Below are positions 53,266 to 61,061 of a DNA stretch of 64,000 bases, one piece after another. The notes beneath the pieces were generated by a model. It saw only the letters and a program-made list of their open reading frames with translations. It was not told where the DNA came from and searched no databases. The stretch comes from Pseudomonas californiensis (lineage in GTDB: Bacteria > Pseudomonadota > Gammaproteobacteria > Pseudomonadales > Pseudomonadaceae). The stretch covers positions 1-64,000 of the forward strand of contig NZ_JAGTPK010000012.1 of NCBI RefSeq assembly GCF_021147775.1, written 5' to 3'. How positions within the stretch are numbered: position 1 is the stretch's first letter; every line of letters starts with the position of its first letter. Both the position numbers and the translations under genes were made by a program.

Positions 53266-54187
53266 TGCACCTGTTCTGATCACTGGTGGCGCGGGATTTA
53301 TTGGCTCGCACCTGACCGACGCATTGCTGGCTCAAGGGCACGCTGTGCGTATCCTTGATGACCTGTCAGCAGGCAAGCGCAGCAACCTGCCGCTGGACAA
53401 TCCCGCCGTCGAACTGATCGTCGGTGATGTGGCGGATGCGGCGCTGGTAAAACGCGTGGCGCAGGGCTGCAAGGCGGTCGTGCATCTGGCGGCTGTCGCC
53501 TCGGTGCAGGCGTCGGTGGACGACCCGGTAAGGACGCACCAGAGCAACTTCATTGGCACCCTGAACGTGTGTGAGGCCATGCGCGAAGCAGGTATCAAGC
53601 GTGTGGTCTTCGCCTCTAGCGCTGCGGTTTATGGCAACAATGGTGAAGGTGAGTCAATCCACGAAGACGTCACCAAGTCGCCGCTGACTCCCTATGCTTC
53701 GGACAAACTGGCTGGCGAGCAATACCTGGATTTCTATCGTCGTCAGCACGCGCTTGAACCGGTCATTTTCCGTTTCTTCAATATTTTCGGCCCGCGCCAG
53801 GATCCTTCTTCGCCTTACTCGGGTGTGATCAGCATCTTTGCCGAGCGCATCGAGAAGGGACAGCCGATTGTGGTGTTTGGCGATGGAGAGCAGACGCGTG
53901 ATTTCTTCTACGTCGGTGATCTGGTCAAACTGCTGCTTCAGGCGCTGAGCCTGGACCACGCCATCGAGGGCGCGATCAACGTCGGCCTCAACCAGACCAC
54001 CTCGCTCAACGAGCTTCTGGCGGCGCTGTCGCAGGTGGTGGGCAAGCAGCCAGACGTGACCCATCAGGCTCCCCGCTCAGGTGATATCAAGCATTCACGG
54101 GCGAGTAATCAGCGCTTGCTGGAGCATTTCGATCTGGGCGAGCCAACGCCGCTGCAGGTTGGTCTGAAGCAATTGTTGGGGCGCTGA
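53258..54187 (+). CDS. NAD-dependent sugar-nucleotide epimerase/dehydratase
   Basis: A 309-residue extended SDR protein like GalE/WbpP. It has the NAD loop TGGAGFIGSHLTDALL (residues ~9-24), the catalytic Ser-Ser region VVFASSAAVYG, the YASDKLAGE motif with Tyr and Lys, and FNIFGPRQDPSSPYSGVIS, a typical sugar-nucleotide motif. The frame continues upstream to 53123 in the preceding gene, but ATG at 53258 is the family start. The nucleotide-sugar substrate is unknown. No glycosyltransferase genes are near, so it and the overlapping RmlD-like gene are an isolated pair. Confidence 0.87.
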   Translation: MSDAPVLITGGAGFIGSHLTDALLAQGHAVRILDDLSAGKRSNLPLDNPAVELIVGDVADAALVKRVAQGCKAVVHLAAVASVQASVDDPVRTHQSNFIGTLNVCEAMREAGIKRVVFASSAAVYGNNGEGESIHEDVTKSPLTPYASDKLAGEQYLDFYRRQHALEPVIFRFFNIFGPRQDPSSPYSGVISIFAERIEKGQPIVVFGDGEQTRDFFYVGDLVKLLLQALSLDHAIEGAINVGLNQTTSLNELLAALSQVVGKQPDVTHQAPRSGDIKHSRASNQRLLEHFDLGEPTPLQVGLKQLLGR

Positions 54188-54355
54188 AAGCAAGCCTGTC
54201 GTTGACGCTGATGTAGGTCTTATAGGTTGTCGTCGTGGGCTTTTCTTCGTCACCCGGTAGGAAGTGTCCGAGTTTTTTGTAGTGGGGGCGTTCAAGGTTT
54301 TCAGGCTTTGAAATGGCTCTTAGCATCCGTCGTCCTTTTACACTGGACGTACGGC

Positions 54356-54817
54356 ATGCAAGACGAAAACGAAGTTGATACCCGCAAGAAAATTGCGGTT
54401 CATTCCATGCCCTGTGAACTGATCGTCCCGGGTTTTACTGACGAGTATTCGGCGTATCTGCGAGCGGACGGCGCCGACGGCTTTGGGTATGGCTTCGTCA
54501 CCATTCTGGGCTTCATCCTGCTGGTGCTGGGCGGTGTCACGATCTTGCTCGGTCCTGACTCGATTTGGCTTGCCTATGGTGCGAGCCCTACCTTCTTTGA
54601 GTACATTCAACTCTATCCTGGCCCGATCGCAACGATCGGGGGGCTTCTGCTCGCTTTCGGCAAATCCATCGACAGTCATGACGCAAACCTCACGATGACG
54701 CCGGAACAGTTTCTGGTCAGCGCTTATCAGCTGAGTTTGCCGGAAAACACGGACCTCGAAAAAACGCTCACGATCACCCATGTCGAAGCCGGGTTGTTTG
54801 AGCTCGACGATATCTGA
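54356..54817 (+). CDS. Uncharacterised membrane protein
   Basis: A 153-residue product not recognised. It starts with a hydrophilic N-terminus (MQDENEVDTRKKIAVHSM) and has two predicted membrane helices (~46-64, FVTILGFILLVLGGVTILL, and ~84-100, GPIATIGGLLLAFG). A soluble C-terminus rich in acidic residues follows (~105-153). The frame is open further upstream to 54227, which would add a hydrophobic stretch (FQALKWLLASVVLLHW); no ribosome-binding site favours either start strongly. It lies between the epimerase and the OmpW porin and is followed by a hairpin. Confidence 0.5.
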   Translation: MQDENEVDTRKKIAVHSMPCELIVPGFTDEYSAYLRADGADGFGYGFVTILGFILLVLGGVTILLGPDSIWLAYGASPTFFEYIQLYPGPIATIGGLLLAFGKSIDSHDANLTMTPEQFLVSAYQLSLPENTDLEKTLTITHVEAGLFELDDI

Positions 54818-54835
54818 TCCGCGCCCGGGAACGAA

Positions 54836-54860
54836 AGAGGCACCCGATAAGGGTGCCTCT
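54836..54860. terminator. Hairpin between the unknown membrane protein gene and ompW
   Basis: Perfect 10-bp stem AGAGGCACCC/GGGTGCCTCT (54836-54845/54851-54860) with loop GATAA. Neither side has a good T tract, but its place between convergent genes suggests a two-way terminator. Confidence 0.6.
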
Positions 54861-54889
54861 CCTGTTGGTAAAGAGCGATCAGGCCGAGG

Positions 54890-55576
54890 TCAGAACTTGT
54901 AACCCACGCCAACCATATAGACCCACGGATCAATGTCCACGTCGACTTTGGTCTGGCCGACCGCCAGGGCTGAAGGACCGTCCACAGTGGCCTTGGTGTC
55001 GATGTCCACGTACCAGACCGAGGCGTTGACGAGCACGTTGTCAGTGATCATGTAGTCCATGCCCAACTGTGCGGCCAGACCGACCGAGTCCTTGAGCTTG
55101 AGGTTGCTGAAACCCTGGCTCTTGCGATTGCTGGCCAGGTCTTCATCGAAGAACGTGGTGTAGTTGATGCCAATACCGGCATAGGGCTGGAACCGGGAAG
55201 ACGGCTCCATCGGGTAGTACTGCAACGACAGGGTCGGTGGCAGGTGTTTGACATCGGCCAGCTTGCCGTCAAGGCCAGGGCCCAGGCCTTTGACCGATAC
55301 GGTGTGGTTGAACGGGGTGGCTGCGAGCAGCTCGATGCCGACGTGCGAGGTCAGCATGTAGGCGAAGGTCAGGCCCAGTTGGGTATCACCGTCGAGCGTG
55401 CCCTTTGTGCCGGAAACCTTGGCACCGTCGAGCCTGACTTCACCGCTGTCTTCGTTGGGCTGGACGTGTGCGGCACCCGCGCGGACGATGAAGTCTCCGG
55501 GCTCGTAGGCGTAGGCTGCGGTGGGCGCAGCGATGGAGAGCGCGACGAAAGACGCGCGTAGCAAATGCTTGTTCAT
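54890..55576 (-). CDS. oprG: Outer-membrane protein OmpW/OprG
   Basis: A 228-residue eight-stranded outer-membrane porin of the OmpW family, which passes small hydrophobic molecules through a lateral opening. The signal peptide (~1-23, ending APTAAYA) precedes YEPGDFIVRAGAAHVQPNE, the conserved first strand. The C-terminus VYMVGVGYKF ends in Phe, as outer-membrane barrels do. The DELASNRKSQGFSNLKL-like loop and LSLQYYPM block fit the family. A TTGA-N6-TCAA site lies upstream, suggesting ANR control under low oxygen, as known for oprG in P. aeruginosa and ompW in E. coli. Confidence 0.92.
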   Translation of the reverse strand: MNKHLLRASFVALSIAAPTAAYAYEPGDFIVRAGAAHVQPNEDSGEVRLDGAKVSGTKGTLDGDTQLGLTFAYMLTSHVGIELLAATPFNHTVSVKGLGPGLDGKLADVKHLPPTLSLQYYPMEPSSRFQPYAGIGINYTTFFDEDLASNRKSQGFSNLKLKDSVGLAAQLGMDYMITDNVLVNASVWYVDIDTKATVDGPSALAVGQTKVDVDIDPWVYMVGVGYKF

Positions 55577-55640
55577 TGAGGCTCCAGGAAATCAGTCAAA
55601 ATTTATGGGCGTAATGTTAAAGCGCTGTCGAGCGGCGACT

Positions 55641-55654
55641 TTGACTCAGCTCAA
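55641..55654 (-). promoter_or_regulatory. Predicted ANR/FNR box upstream of oprG
   Basis: TTGACTCAGCTCAA holds the FNR/ANR core TTGA-N6-TCAA. On the minus strand a -10-like TAACAT lies at 55614-55619, with a start near 55607, placing the box at about -41, the class II activator position. Confidence 0.6.
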
Positions 55655-55680
55655 TGAAATCGCTGGGAACCTCGTTCTCC

Positions 55681-56205
55681 TTATGTGTCTGGCAATTCGT
55701 AGACAAGAATCTTGTCTGCCTGCATCTGGTAACCCGCTTCTGCCAATTCGCTGGTCGACGATTTGGCCTGCATCGGTCCCTCGATCCAGTACGGCTGATA
55801 CAGCTCATCGACCTTCACGCCCAGCTCACTCGTGACATGCACGATCTGGTTCGCTGGTGGCGGCGGCACATGGATGCAGGCGCCGAAATACGGCACCAGC
55901 AAAAACTCCGTCACTCTGCCTTCCTCACTGACCTCCAGCGGGACGATATAACCCGGCAGACGCACCTGCTTGCCATCCAGCGCCTTGACCACCGGTGCGT
56001 GCGGAGCCAATTGGCTGGCCGCTGGTGCCTGCTCCATGGCCAATGCATCGGACATTTTCGACAGGTCATGCATCGGGGTCGTCACAGGCTTCACGACAGG
56101 TGCGTCAGGCGGAATCATCTCGGCCCAGGTCAGTACACGCGGCTCGGCGGCCCACAGCGATGTGGTAACCGAGAGCAGCAAAGTGAGTAGCATGCGCCGC
56201 ATCAT
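55681..56205 (-). CDS. DUF3299 periplasmic protein of the zinc-uptake-type operon
   Basis: A 174-residue exported protein. The signal peptide (~1-18, MMRRMLLTLLLSVTTSLWAA) precedes a domain with LPGYIVPLEVSEEGRVTEFLLVPYFGACIHVPPPPANQ, typical of DUF3299, which has no assigned activity. ATG at 56205 is chosen because GAGGA lies six bases ahead; another ATG at 56217 overlaps the permease stop. It is the last gene of a four-gene minus-strand operon with a His-rich ZrgA-like protein and an ABC transporter. The conserved Cys and His residues in GACIHVPP might bind metal; that is speculation. Confidence 0.8.
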   Translation of the reverse strand: MMRRMLLTLLLSVTTSLWAAEPRVLTWAEMIPPDAPVVKPVTTPMHDLSKMSDALAMEQAPAASQLAPHAPVVKALDGKQVRLPGYIVPLEVSEEGRVTEFLLVPYFGACIHVPPPPANQIVHVTSELGVKVDELYQPYWIEGPMQAKSSTSELAEAGYQMQADKILVYELPDT

Positions 56206-56213
56206 GAAGGTCC

Positions 56214-57479
56214 TCATAAACGAATTGACAGTCCATCGGCCAGTGACTGCCTGTAGGCTCGCCAGGCTGGCACGGTTCCCATCAACAGCGCGCAACCGAG
56301 AATGCCTGCCAGCAGTTTCCATTCATATTGGCCAGGTGGCATAGGCGAGAGGTATAAACCGTAACTATTCACTACATAGTCCTGAGCCAGAAAGATACCG
56401 ATATTGAGCAGTGCCAGGCCACTGATGACGCCGGTAAGGGCTAGGGCAAAGGCTTCAAGAATCAACAGGCTTGCGATGTGCCAGGGCCTTGCACCGACCG
56501 AGCGCAAGATTGCCATTTCGCGGCGTCGCTCGTTGAGGCTGGTGAGAATTGCGGTCAGCATGCCGATCAGCCCTGTCAGCACTACGAACAATGAAATCAC
56601 GAACAGGGCTTTTTCAGCAGTGCCCATCAGGCTCCATAGCTCTTGCAACGCCACGCCTGGCAGAATCGCCAGCATGGGTTCGCCGCGGTACTCATTGATC
56701 TCGCGCTGCAGGCTGAAGGTCGAGATCTTGCTGTTCAAACCGAGCATGAACGCGGTGATTGCTGCTGGCGTCAGGTCCATGTTGCGCGCCTGATCGGCGG
56801 AAATACGCTCGTTGCCACGCGCCGGTGCGCCGTTGTGCCAATCGATGTGGATCGCTTCCATCCCGCCCAGGCTGATGTGCAGCGTGCGGTCTACCGGCGT
56901 GCCGGTGGGCTTGAGAATCCCGACCACCGTGAACGGTTTGTCGTCGTGTTTGACGAGGCTGATCGCCGCGACGCCATGGGCCAGCACCAGCTTGTCGCCG
57001 AGCTTGTAATGCAGGGCCTTGGCCACTTCAGAACCCAGCACCACTTCAAAGGGATCGGTCTGGAATTCACGCCCTTGGGCAAGCTCCAGATGCTGCTGAC
57101 GGCCGAACTGATAATGCTCGAAATACGCAGCGCTGGTGCCCATCACGCGATAGCCGCGATGGGAATCGCCCAGCGAAACAGGTATCGCCCATTTGACCTG
57201 CTTGCTGTTGGCAAAATGCTCGAAGCTGTCCCAACGGATATTGTTGGTTGCATTGCCGATACGAAACACCGAATACAGCAGCAGATTGATCGAGCCGGAA
57301 CGTGCGCCGACGATCAGGTCCGTGCCGCTGATAGTGCTGGCAAAGCTGGCACGTGCTTCGGTGCGAACCCGTTCGACGGCCAGTAACAGGCAGACCGAAA
57401 GGGCGATGGCGAAGGCAGTGAGAAACGCAGTGAAACGGCGATTGGCCAGACTCGCCAGGGCCAGACGAAACAGATACAT
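56214..57479 (-). CDS. ABC transporter permease, FtsX/MacB type, of the zinc-uptake-type operon
   Basis: A 421-residue membrane protein with the FtsX/MacB layout: one N-terminal helix (~18-40), a large periplasmic domain (~45-290), then three C-terminal helices. GMLTAILTSLNERRREMAILRSVGARPWHI in the cytoplasmic loop after helix 2 is the coupling motif of this permease group. ATG at 57479 follows the ATPase stop by one base, so they are coupled. Permeases of this type usually serve lipoprotein release or efflux, so its place with a zinc-binding protein is unusual among metal transporters. Zinc as substrate is inferred from the operon and its Zur box. Confidence 0.85.
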   Translation of the reverse strand: MYLFRLALASLANRRFTAFLTAFAIALSVCLLLAVERVRTEARASFASTISGTDLIVGARSGSINLLLYSVFRIGNATNNIRWDSFEHFANSKQVKWAIPVSLGDSHRGYRVMGTSAAYFEHYQFGRQQHLELAQGREFQTDPFEVVLGSEVAKALHYKLGDKLVLAHGVAAISLVKHDDKPFTVVGILKPTGTPVDRTLHISLGGMEAIHIDWHNGAPARGNERISADQARNMDLTPAAITAFMLGLNSKISTFSLQREINEYRGEPMLAILPGVALQELWSLMGTAEKALFVISLFVVLTGLIGMLTAILTSLNERRREMAILRSVGARPWHIASLLILEAFALALTGVISGLALLNIGIFLAQDYVVNSYGLYLSPMPPGQYEWKLLAGILGCALLMGTVPAWRAYRQSLADGLSIRL

Positions 57480-57480
57480 C

Positions 57481-58191
57481 TCAGATCTCCACGGCAACGG
57501 CGGCGCGATTGAGGTCGCTCAGGGACAGGTTGCGATCAAACAGCGGGGCCAGGCTCTGATCGTGGCTGACAAATAGCAGGCTGGCACCGGCCTCGCGGCA
57601 TTCGGCAAACAGCAAGCGGATAAATGCTTCACGTGAGTCTGCATCCAGCGCCGACGTCGGTTCGTCTGCGATGACCAGCTCAGGCTGACCAATCAACGCC
57701 CGAGCCGCCGCGACACGTTGCTGCTGGCCGATGGACAGCGAGTCCGCGCGACGCAGCAGCATCGCCGGGTCTTTCAGCCCCAGGTGGGCGAGCAGGGTGG
57801 TCGTGGCGTTCTCGACGCTGCCGTGCCGCTGCTTTGCCCGCTCGGCACGGACCTTTGAAAAGTGACAGGGTAGCTCAATGTTTTCGCGCACCGAGAGAAA
57901 CGGCAGCAGGTTGAATTGCTGGAAGATGTAGCCGGTGTGATCGACCCGGAAGCGGTCGCGGGCGGCAGCCGACAAAGCGGACAAGTCCTGGCCCAGCAAA
58001 CGGATACTGCCACTGGTTGGCTTCTGCACGCCGCCCAGCAGACCCAGCAGTGTAGTTTTACCGCTGCCGCTGGGGCCTTTGAGAAAAAGAGTCTCGCCTG
58101 TCTCCAGACGAAAGGTGGGGATGTCCAGCAACTGCGGTTGCCCAGGCCAGTTGAAGCTCAGGTCCGACAGTTCGATCAGTGCTTGGGTCAT
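57481..58191 (-). CDS. ABC transporter ATP-binding protein of the zinc-uptake-type operon
   Basis: A 236-residue LolD/MacB-type ATPase. Walker A is GPSGSGKT (39-46), the Q-loop IFQQFNLLPFLSVREN, the signature LSIGQQQR (variant of LSGGQQQR), Walker B ELVIADEP and the H-loop LLFVSHDQ. It is 67 bases downstream of the His-rich ZrgA-like gene and couples to the permease (one-base gap). The operon order matches PA4063-PA4066 of P. aeruginosa, which is reported as Zur-controlled. Confidence 0.87.
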   Translation of the reverse strand: MTQALIELSDLSFNWPGQPQLLDIPTFRLETGETLFLKGPSGSGKTTLLGLLGGVQKPTSGSIRLLGQDLSALSAAARDRFRVDHTGYIFQQFNLLPFLSVRENIELPCHFSKVRAERAKQRHGSVENATTTLLAHLGLKDPAMLLRRADSLSIGQQQRVAAARALIGQPELVIADEPTSALDADSREAFIRLLFAECREAGASLLFVSHDQSLAPLFDRNLSLSDLNRAAVAVEI

Positions 58192-58258
58192 GGCTGACTC
58201 ACGCTCGCTTTAAATTAAAAGACCGGGCCATGCCCGGTCGTTGCACCCTGCAAGGCGA

Positions 58259-58846
58259 TCAGAATTTCAGAGTGGGGTTCGCTGCAATCACTTCTGCACC
58301 CGACTGGCCACTTGGCGAGATCAGTTGTACCTGAAGCTTTTTGGTATCGGGGAAGGTTTTGAAGATTTGCGACAGATCGAGCTTTTTCAGAATGGCCGGT
58401 GCATCACACACGAATTTGTAATGGCCGTGTATTTCGCTGTGTTCATGATGATCGGCGTCGGCGCCCTTGGCGTGATCTTCGTGATCGTCATCCTTGTCAC
58501 CGAACAGCGGGCTTTCCAGTTTTACTGAGGTAGCCGAGCAGTTCGCTGCGTCGGCAATGCTGAACAATGCGTTCGGCTTGAGCAGCAACTCACGAGCCTT
58601 GGCCACTTTGGCCTTGTCTTCGGCGGAGGTCGGCAGATGCTCGAAACCCACGATGTTCATCGCCGGGCTGTCAAACTCGAACTCCAGCGTCTTGCCTTCC
58701 AGTACTACGTCCAGGCGACCCACGCCGTGTTCATGGGCACCAAGGCTGCCATGTTCTGCGCCGTGATCATGGTCATGTTCTTCTGCAGCATGAGCGACAG
58801 CAAGGGGCAGCAGGGCAAAAGGCAGAGCGAGTAGCAGACGGCGCAT
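58259..58846 (-). CDS. zrgA: His-rich periplasmic zinc-binding protein, ZrgA/DUF2796 family
   Basis: A 195-residue exported protein. The signal peptide (~1-20, MRRLLLALPFALLPLAVAHA) is followed by a His/Asp/Glu-rich region EEHDHDHGAEHGSLGAHEHG. A second cluster (~115-140, DKDDDHEDHAKGADADHHEH) lies within the DUF2796 domain. Such clusters bind zinc loosely. It heads the operon with an ABC ATPase, a permease and a DUF3299 protein, and a predicted Zur box sits 31 bases upstream. The likely role is capturing periplasmic zinc for the ABC transporter when zinc is scarce. Confidence 0.88.
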   Translation of the reverse strand: MRRLLLALPFALLPLAVAHAAEEHDHDHGAEHGSLGAHEHGVGRLDVVLEGKTLEFEFDSPAMNIVGFEHLPTSAEDKAKVAKARELLLKPNALFSIADAANCSATSVKLESPLFGDKDDDHEDHAKGADADHHEHSEIHGHYKFVCDAPAILKKLDLSQIFKTFPDTKKLQVQLISPSGQSGAEVIAANPTLKF

Positions 58847-59158
58847 GGCGGACTCCGGGTAGGCTTTCGAAAATTCTGTTATGTGATCTTATAACAACTG
58901 ATGCTCTGAAGCCGTTGTTTTTTGTTCGCCGACAATCGGTTTGGCGTGTATCGAGGCCTCGCTTCGCGAATGGAATAGTCAGCATCGGGCTCATGCCAAT
59001 CCGGTCTCTCGATACCGGAAAACCCGACCTATCCTTGGTCAGAGTCAGCCTGTTGATGCCGGATGCATTGACGGTGCTTTGCCAGGCATGAAGTTTCAAC
59101 GCGCACCAGGACCCGCGATTTGGCGTTCGTCAAACGCACTATCAAGGAAGAAGATCAC
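58847..59158. other. 312-base intergenic region upstream of zrgA and the SnoaL-like gene
   Basis: It holds the Zur box (58878-58897) and the divergent upstream sequences of two genes. A small dyad CCGGT/ACCGG lies near 59001-59018. Short open frames on both strands lack ribosome-binding sites and family features. No further element was recognised. Confidence 0.6.
58878..58897 (-). promoter_or_regulatory. Predicted Zur box of the zinc operon
   Basis: TGTTAT-N8-ATAACA, a 20-base dyad close to the gamma-proteobacterial Zur consensus (GTTATA..TATAAC). It ends 31 bases before the zrgA start. Zur with zinc would repress the operon. Confidence 0.75.
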
Positions 59159-59581
59159 ATGAAAAAGCTCCATGCGAATGTAGAAACCCTGCGCGCCGTT
59201 TACAAGGATCTGACGCGAATTGCCGAGTTCGCTGACAACGACATCGTGCTGCATAAAGCTGACCGTAGCAGCTGTCGAAGTCTGTCGATGATCATCGGCA
59301 AGCTGGCGGTACGCAACCACCAGCTCGACCTGATCGAGCACAGCCGGCAGACCCTGTACATGGACGTTCAGGAGATCGTCGCGAATGATCATTTTGGTTC
59401 GGTCCTGGGCCACATGCGCACCAGCTGTGAGCGCAAGACCATGGGTATGCCGTTCTGTGGCCTGTGGCGCTTTCGTGACGGCAAGATCATCGAGCATTGG
59501 GAGAATGTCTACGACAGCCAGGCGCTGGGCAGTTTTCTCATGGGTGAGGAGCCCCGCGTCAACCGCTGGCTTTGCAACTGA
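59159..59581 (+). CDS. SnoaL/NTF2-like protein
   Basis: A 140-residue protein with the small alpha-beta cone pattern of the SnoaL/NTF2-like superfamily. The C-terminal part FCGLWRFRDGKIIEHWENVYDSQAL is the usual final-strand motif of this group. Members include isomerases, hydrolases and many of unknown activity, so no reaction is assigned. The ATG at 59159 follows AAGGAAG; the frame is open to 59120. It is divergent from the zinc operon. Confidence 0.78.
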   Translation: MKKLHANVETLRAVYKDLTRIAEFADNDIVLHKADRSSCRSLSMIIGKLAVRNHQLDLIEHSRQTLYMDVQEIVANDHFGSVLGHMRTSCERKTMGMPFCGLWRFRDGKIIEHWENVYDSQALGSFLMGEEPRVNRWLCN

Positions 59582-59641
59582 GCGTGGGCACAGGCGTCAG
59601 CCTGTGGGAGCATGCGTGCTGACTGTCAGCAGGGGTGCATC

Positions 59642-59995
59642 ATGTTGCGTATTCGGGGAGCCGTGGGCCAGTGGCCGGTGGATTTGACCATTGAACTGGA
59701 CGAGGGCGATTGGGCTCAGTTGGGCGCGCAGCTCAAGGCGGCTGCGCCGGAAGCGCCAGAGGTCTCGGCGCAGAGCAAGCCGCTCAATCAGGACGACAGG
59801 TTGTGGCAGGTTGCGCAGGACGTGCTGCAGAAGGCTGGTCAACTCAGTGGGCCGGATCTGTTGGCACAGCTGGAAGGCTTGGCGGGCAGCACAGCGGCGG
59901 GCAAACGTCTGTTGGTACGGTTACGCCACTGTGCGACGGTGAAAGTCGATAGTGGCGCAGATGCGCCGCTTTACAGCTGGGTAGAGCCTGCCTGA
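59642..59995 (+). CDS. Uncharacterised small protein
   Basis: A 117-residue soluble protein not recognised. It starts MLRIRGAVGQWPVDLTIEL (likely two strands) and continues with an Ala/Leu/Gln-rich helical part (~27-100). It has no signal peptide, membrane helix or metal motif. AGGGG is eight bases ahead of the ATG at 59642. It may share a transcript with the SnoaL-like gene 60 bases upstream, although a hairpin lies between. A similarly placed small gene is, from memory, near the CnoX gene in other pseudomonads. Confidence 0.6.
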   Translation: MLRIRGAVGQWPVDLTIELDEGDWAQLGAQLKAAAPEAPEVSAQSKPLNQDDRLWQVAQDVLQKAGQLSGPDLLAQLEGLAGSTAAGKRLLVRLRHCATVKVDSGADAPLYSWVEPA

Positions 59996-60050
59996 TGTAA
60001 GGTCGCCGTCATGCAGGCACCTTTGCGTGCCTGCTGACAGCGCGGGCACA

Positions 60051-60923
60051 TCAGTACAGCGCTGCGAACAACTTGCGACGATAGGTCGTGACCAGTGGGT
60101 GATCGTTGCCCAGCAGGTCGAACACCTGAAGCAGCGTCTTGTGCGGCAACCCTTCCAGGTAGTTGCGATTGCGGATGAACAACTTGAGCAGGCCTTCCAG
60201 CGCCGCTTCGTACTGTTGGCGCGACAGTTGTTGTACAGCCAGTTGATACGCCGCTTCGTCGTCCTGTGGGTTCTGCGCCAGACGGCTTTTCAGCTCGGCA
60301 GCATCCGGCAGCGTTGCTGCTTCGGCCAGGAACGTGAGCTGCGCCTTGGCACCTGCCAACTCGGCCTTGTGTGCGTCGCCTGTCACGGCGTCCAGCACCG
60401 TACGCGCTTCGCCCAGCTCGCCACGCTCTGCCAGGCAGCGGGCATACAGGATCAGGGCTGCTGCGTTGGTGTTGTCTTCACCCAGCACGACTTTGAGCAC
60501 GGCTTCGGCGTCGGCAAAGCGACTGTCCGCAAACAGCTCTTGGGCCTGTTTGAACGGATCGGCAGCTGGCGGCGGAGGCATGACCACGTGCTGTTCGAGG
60601 ATCTTGCGAATCTCGGACTCCGGCTGCGCACCGGCAAAACCATCCACCGGCTGGCCATCCTTGAACAGCACAACAGTGGGCAGGCTGCGAATGCCGAAGC
60701 GGGCAACAACGTCCGGCTCAAGGTCGCAATTGACCTTGGCCAGGAGCAACTCGCCCTGATAACTCTCGGTAATTTGCTGGAGCAGCGGCATCAACACCTT
60801 GCAGGGCGCACACCACTCGGCCCAGAAGTCGACCAGTACCGGTTGATCGAATGACTTGTCGATCACCAACTGATCGAACGTTGCCGTGGTTGCATCAAAG
60901 ATGTAAGCGGTGTCCTGGCTCAT
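60051..60923 (-). CDS. cnoX: Thioredoxin-TPR protein, CnoX/YbbN co-chaperone type
   Basis: A 290-residue cytoplasmic protein with an N-terminal thioredoxin domain (~7-115, FWAEWCAPCK) and C-terminal TPR-like helices (~125-290), the CnoX/YbbN architecture. CnoX holds unfolding proteins during oxidative (bleach) stress and hands them to GroEL. Here both active-site cysteines are present (Cys38 and Cys41), unlike the E. coli protein, whose motif lacks the first Cys, so thiol-disulfide activity is possible. The ATG at 60923 is used, since the in-frame extension to 60974 has no homology. Confidence 0.9.
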   Translation of the reverse strand: MSQDTAYIFDATTATFDQLVIDKSFDQPVLVDFWAEWCAPCKVLMPLLQQITESYQGELLLAKVNCDLEPDVVARFGIRSLPTVVLFKDGQPVDGFAGAQPESEIRKILEQHVVMPPPPAADPFKQAQELFADSRFADAEAVLKVVLGEDNTNAAALILYARCLAERGELGEARTVLDAVTGDAHKAELAGAKAQLTFLAEAATLPDAAELKSRLAQNPQDDEAAYQLAVQQLSRQQYEAALEGLLKLFIRNRNYLEGLPHKTLLQVFDLLGNDHPLVTTYRRKLFAALY

Positions 60924-61061
60924 TGCGCGTCTCGGAGAATCTGAATGGCGCCAACTATAAAGCCCGCAGGGCAATGCTGAAAGCGGCGCGGTAGTGAGTG
61001 GCGATATTGTCTGCGGTGCAGATGCTTGCTGGGCTGCAGGCGAAATTCAGCCGCGGGCACT

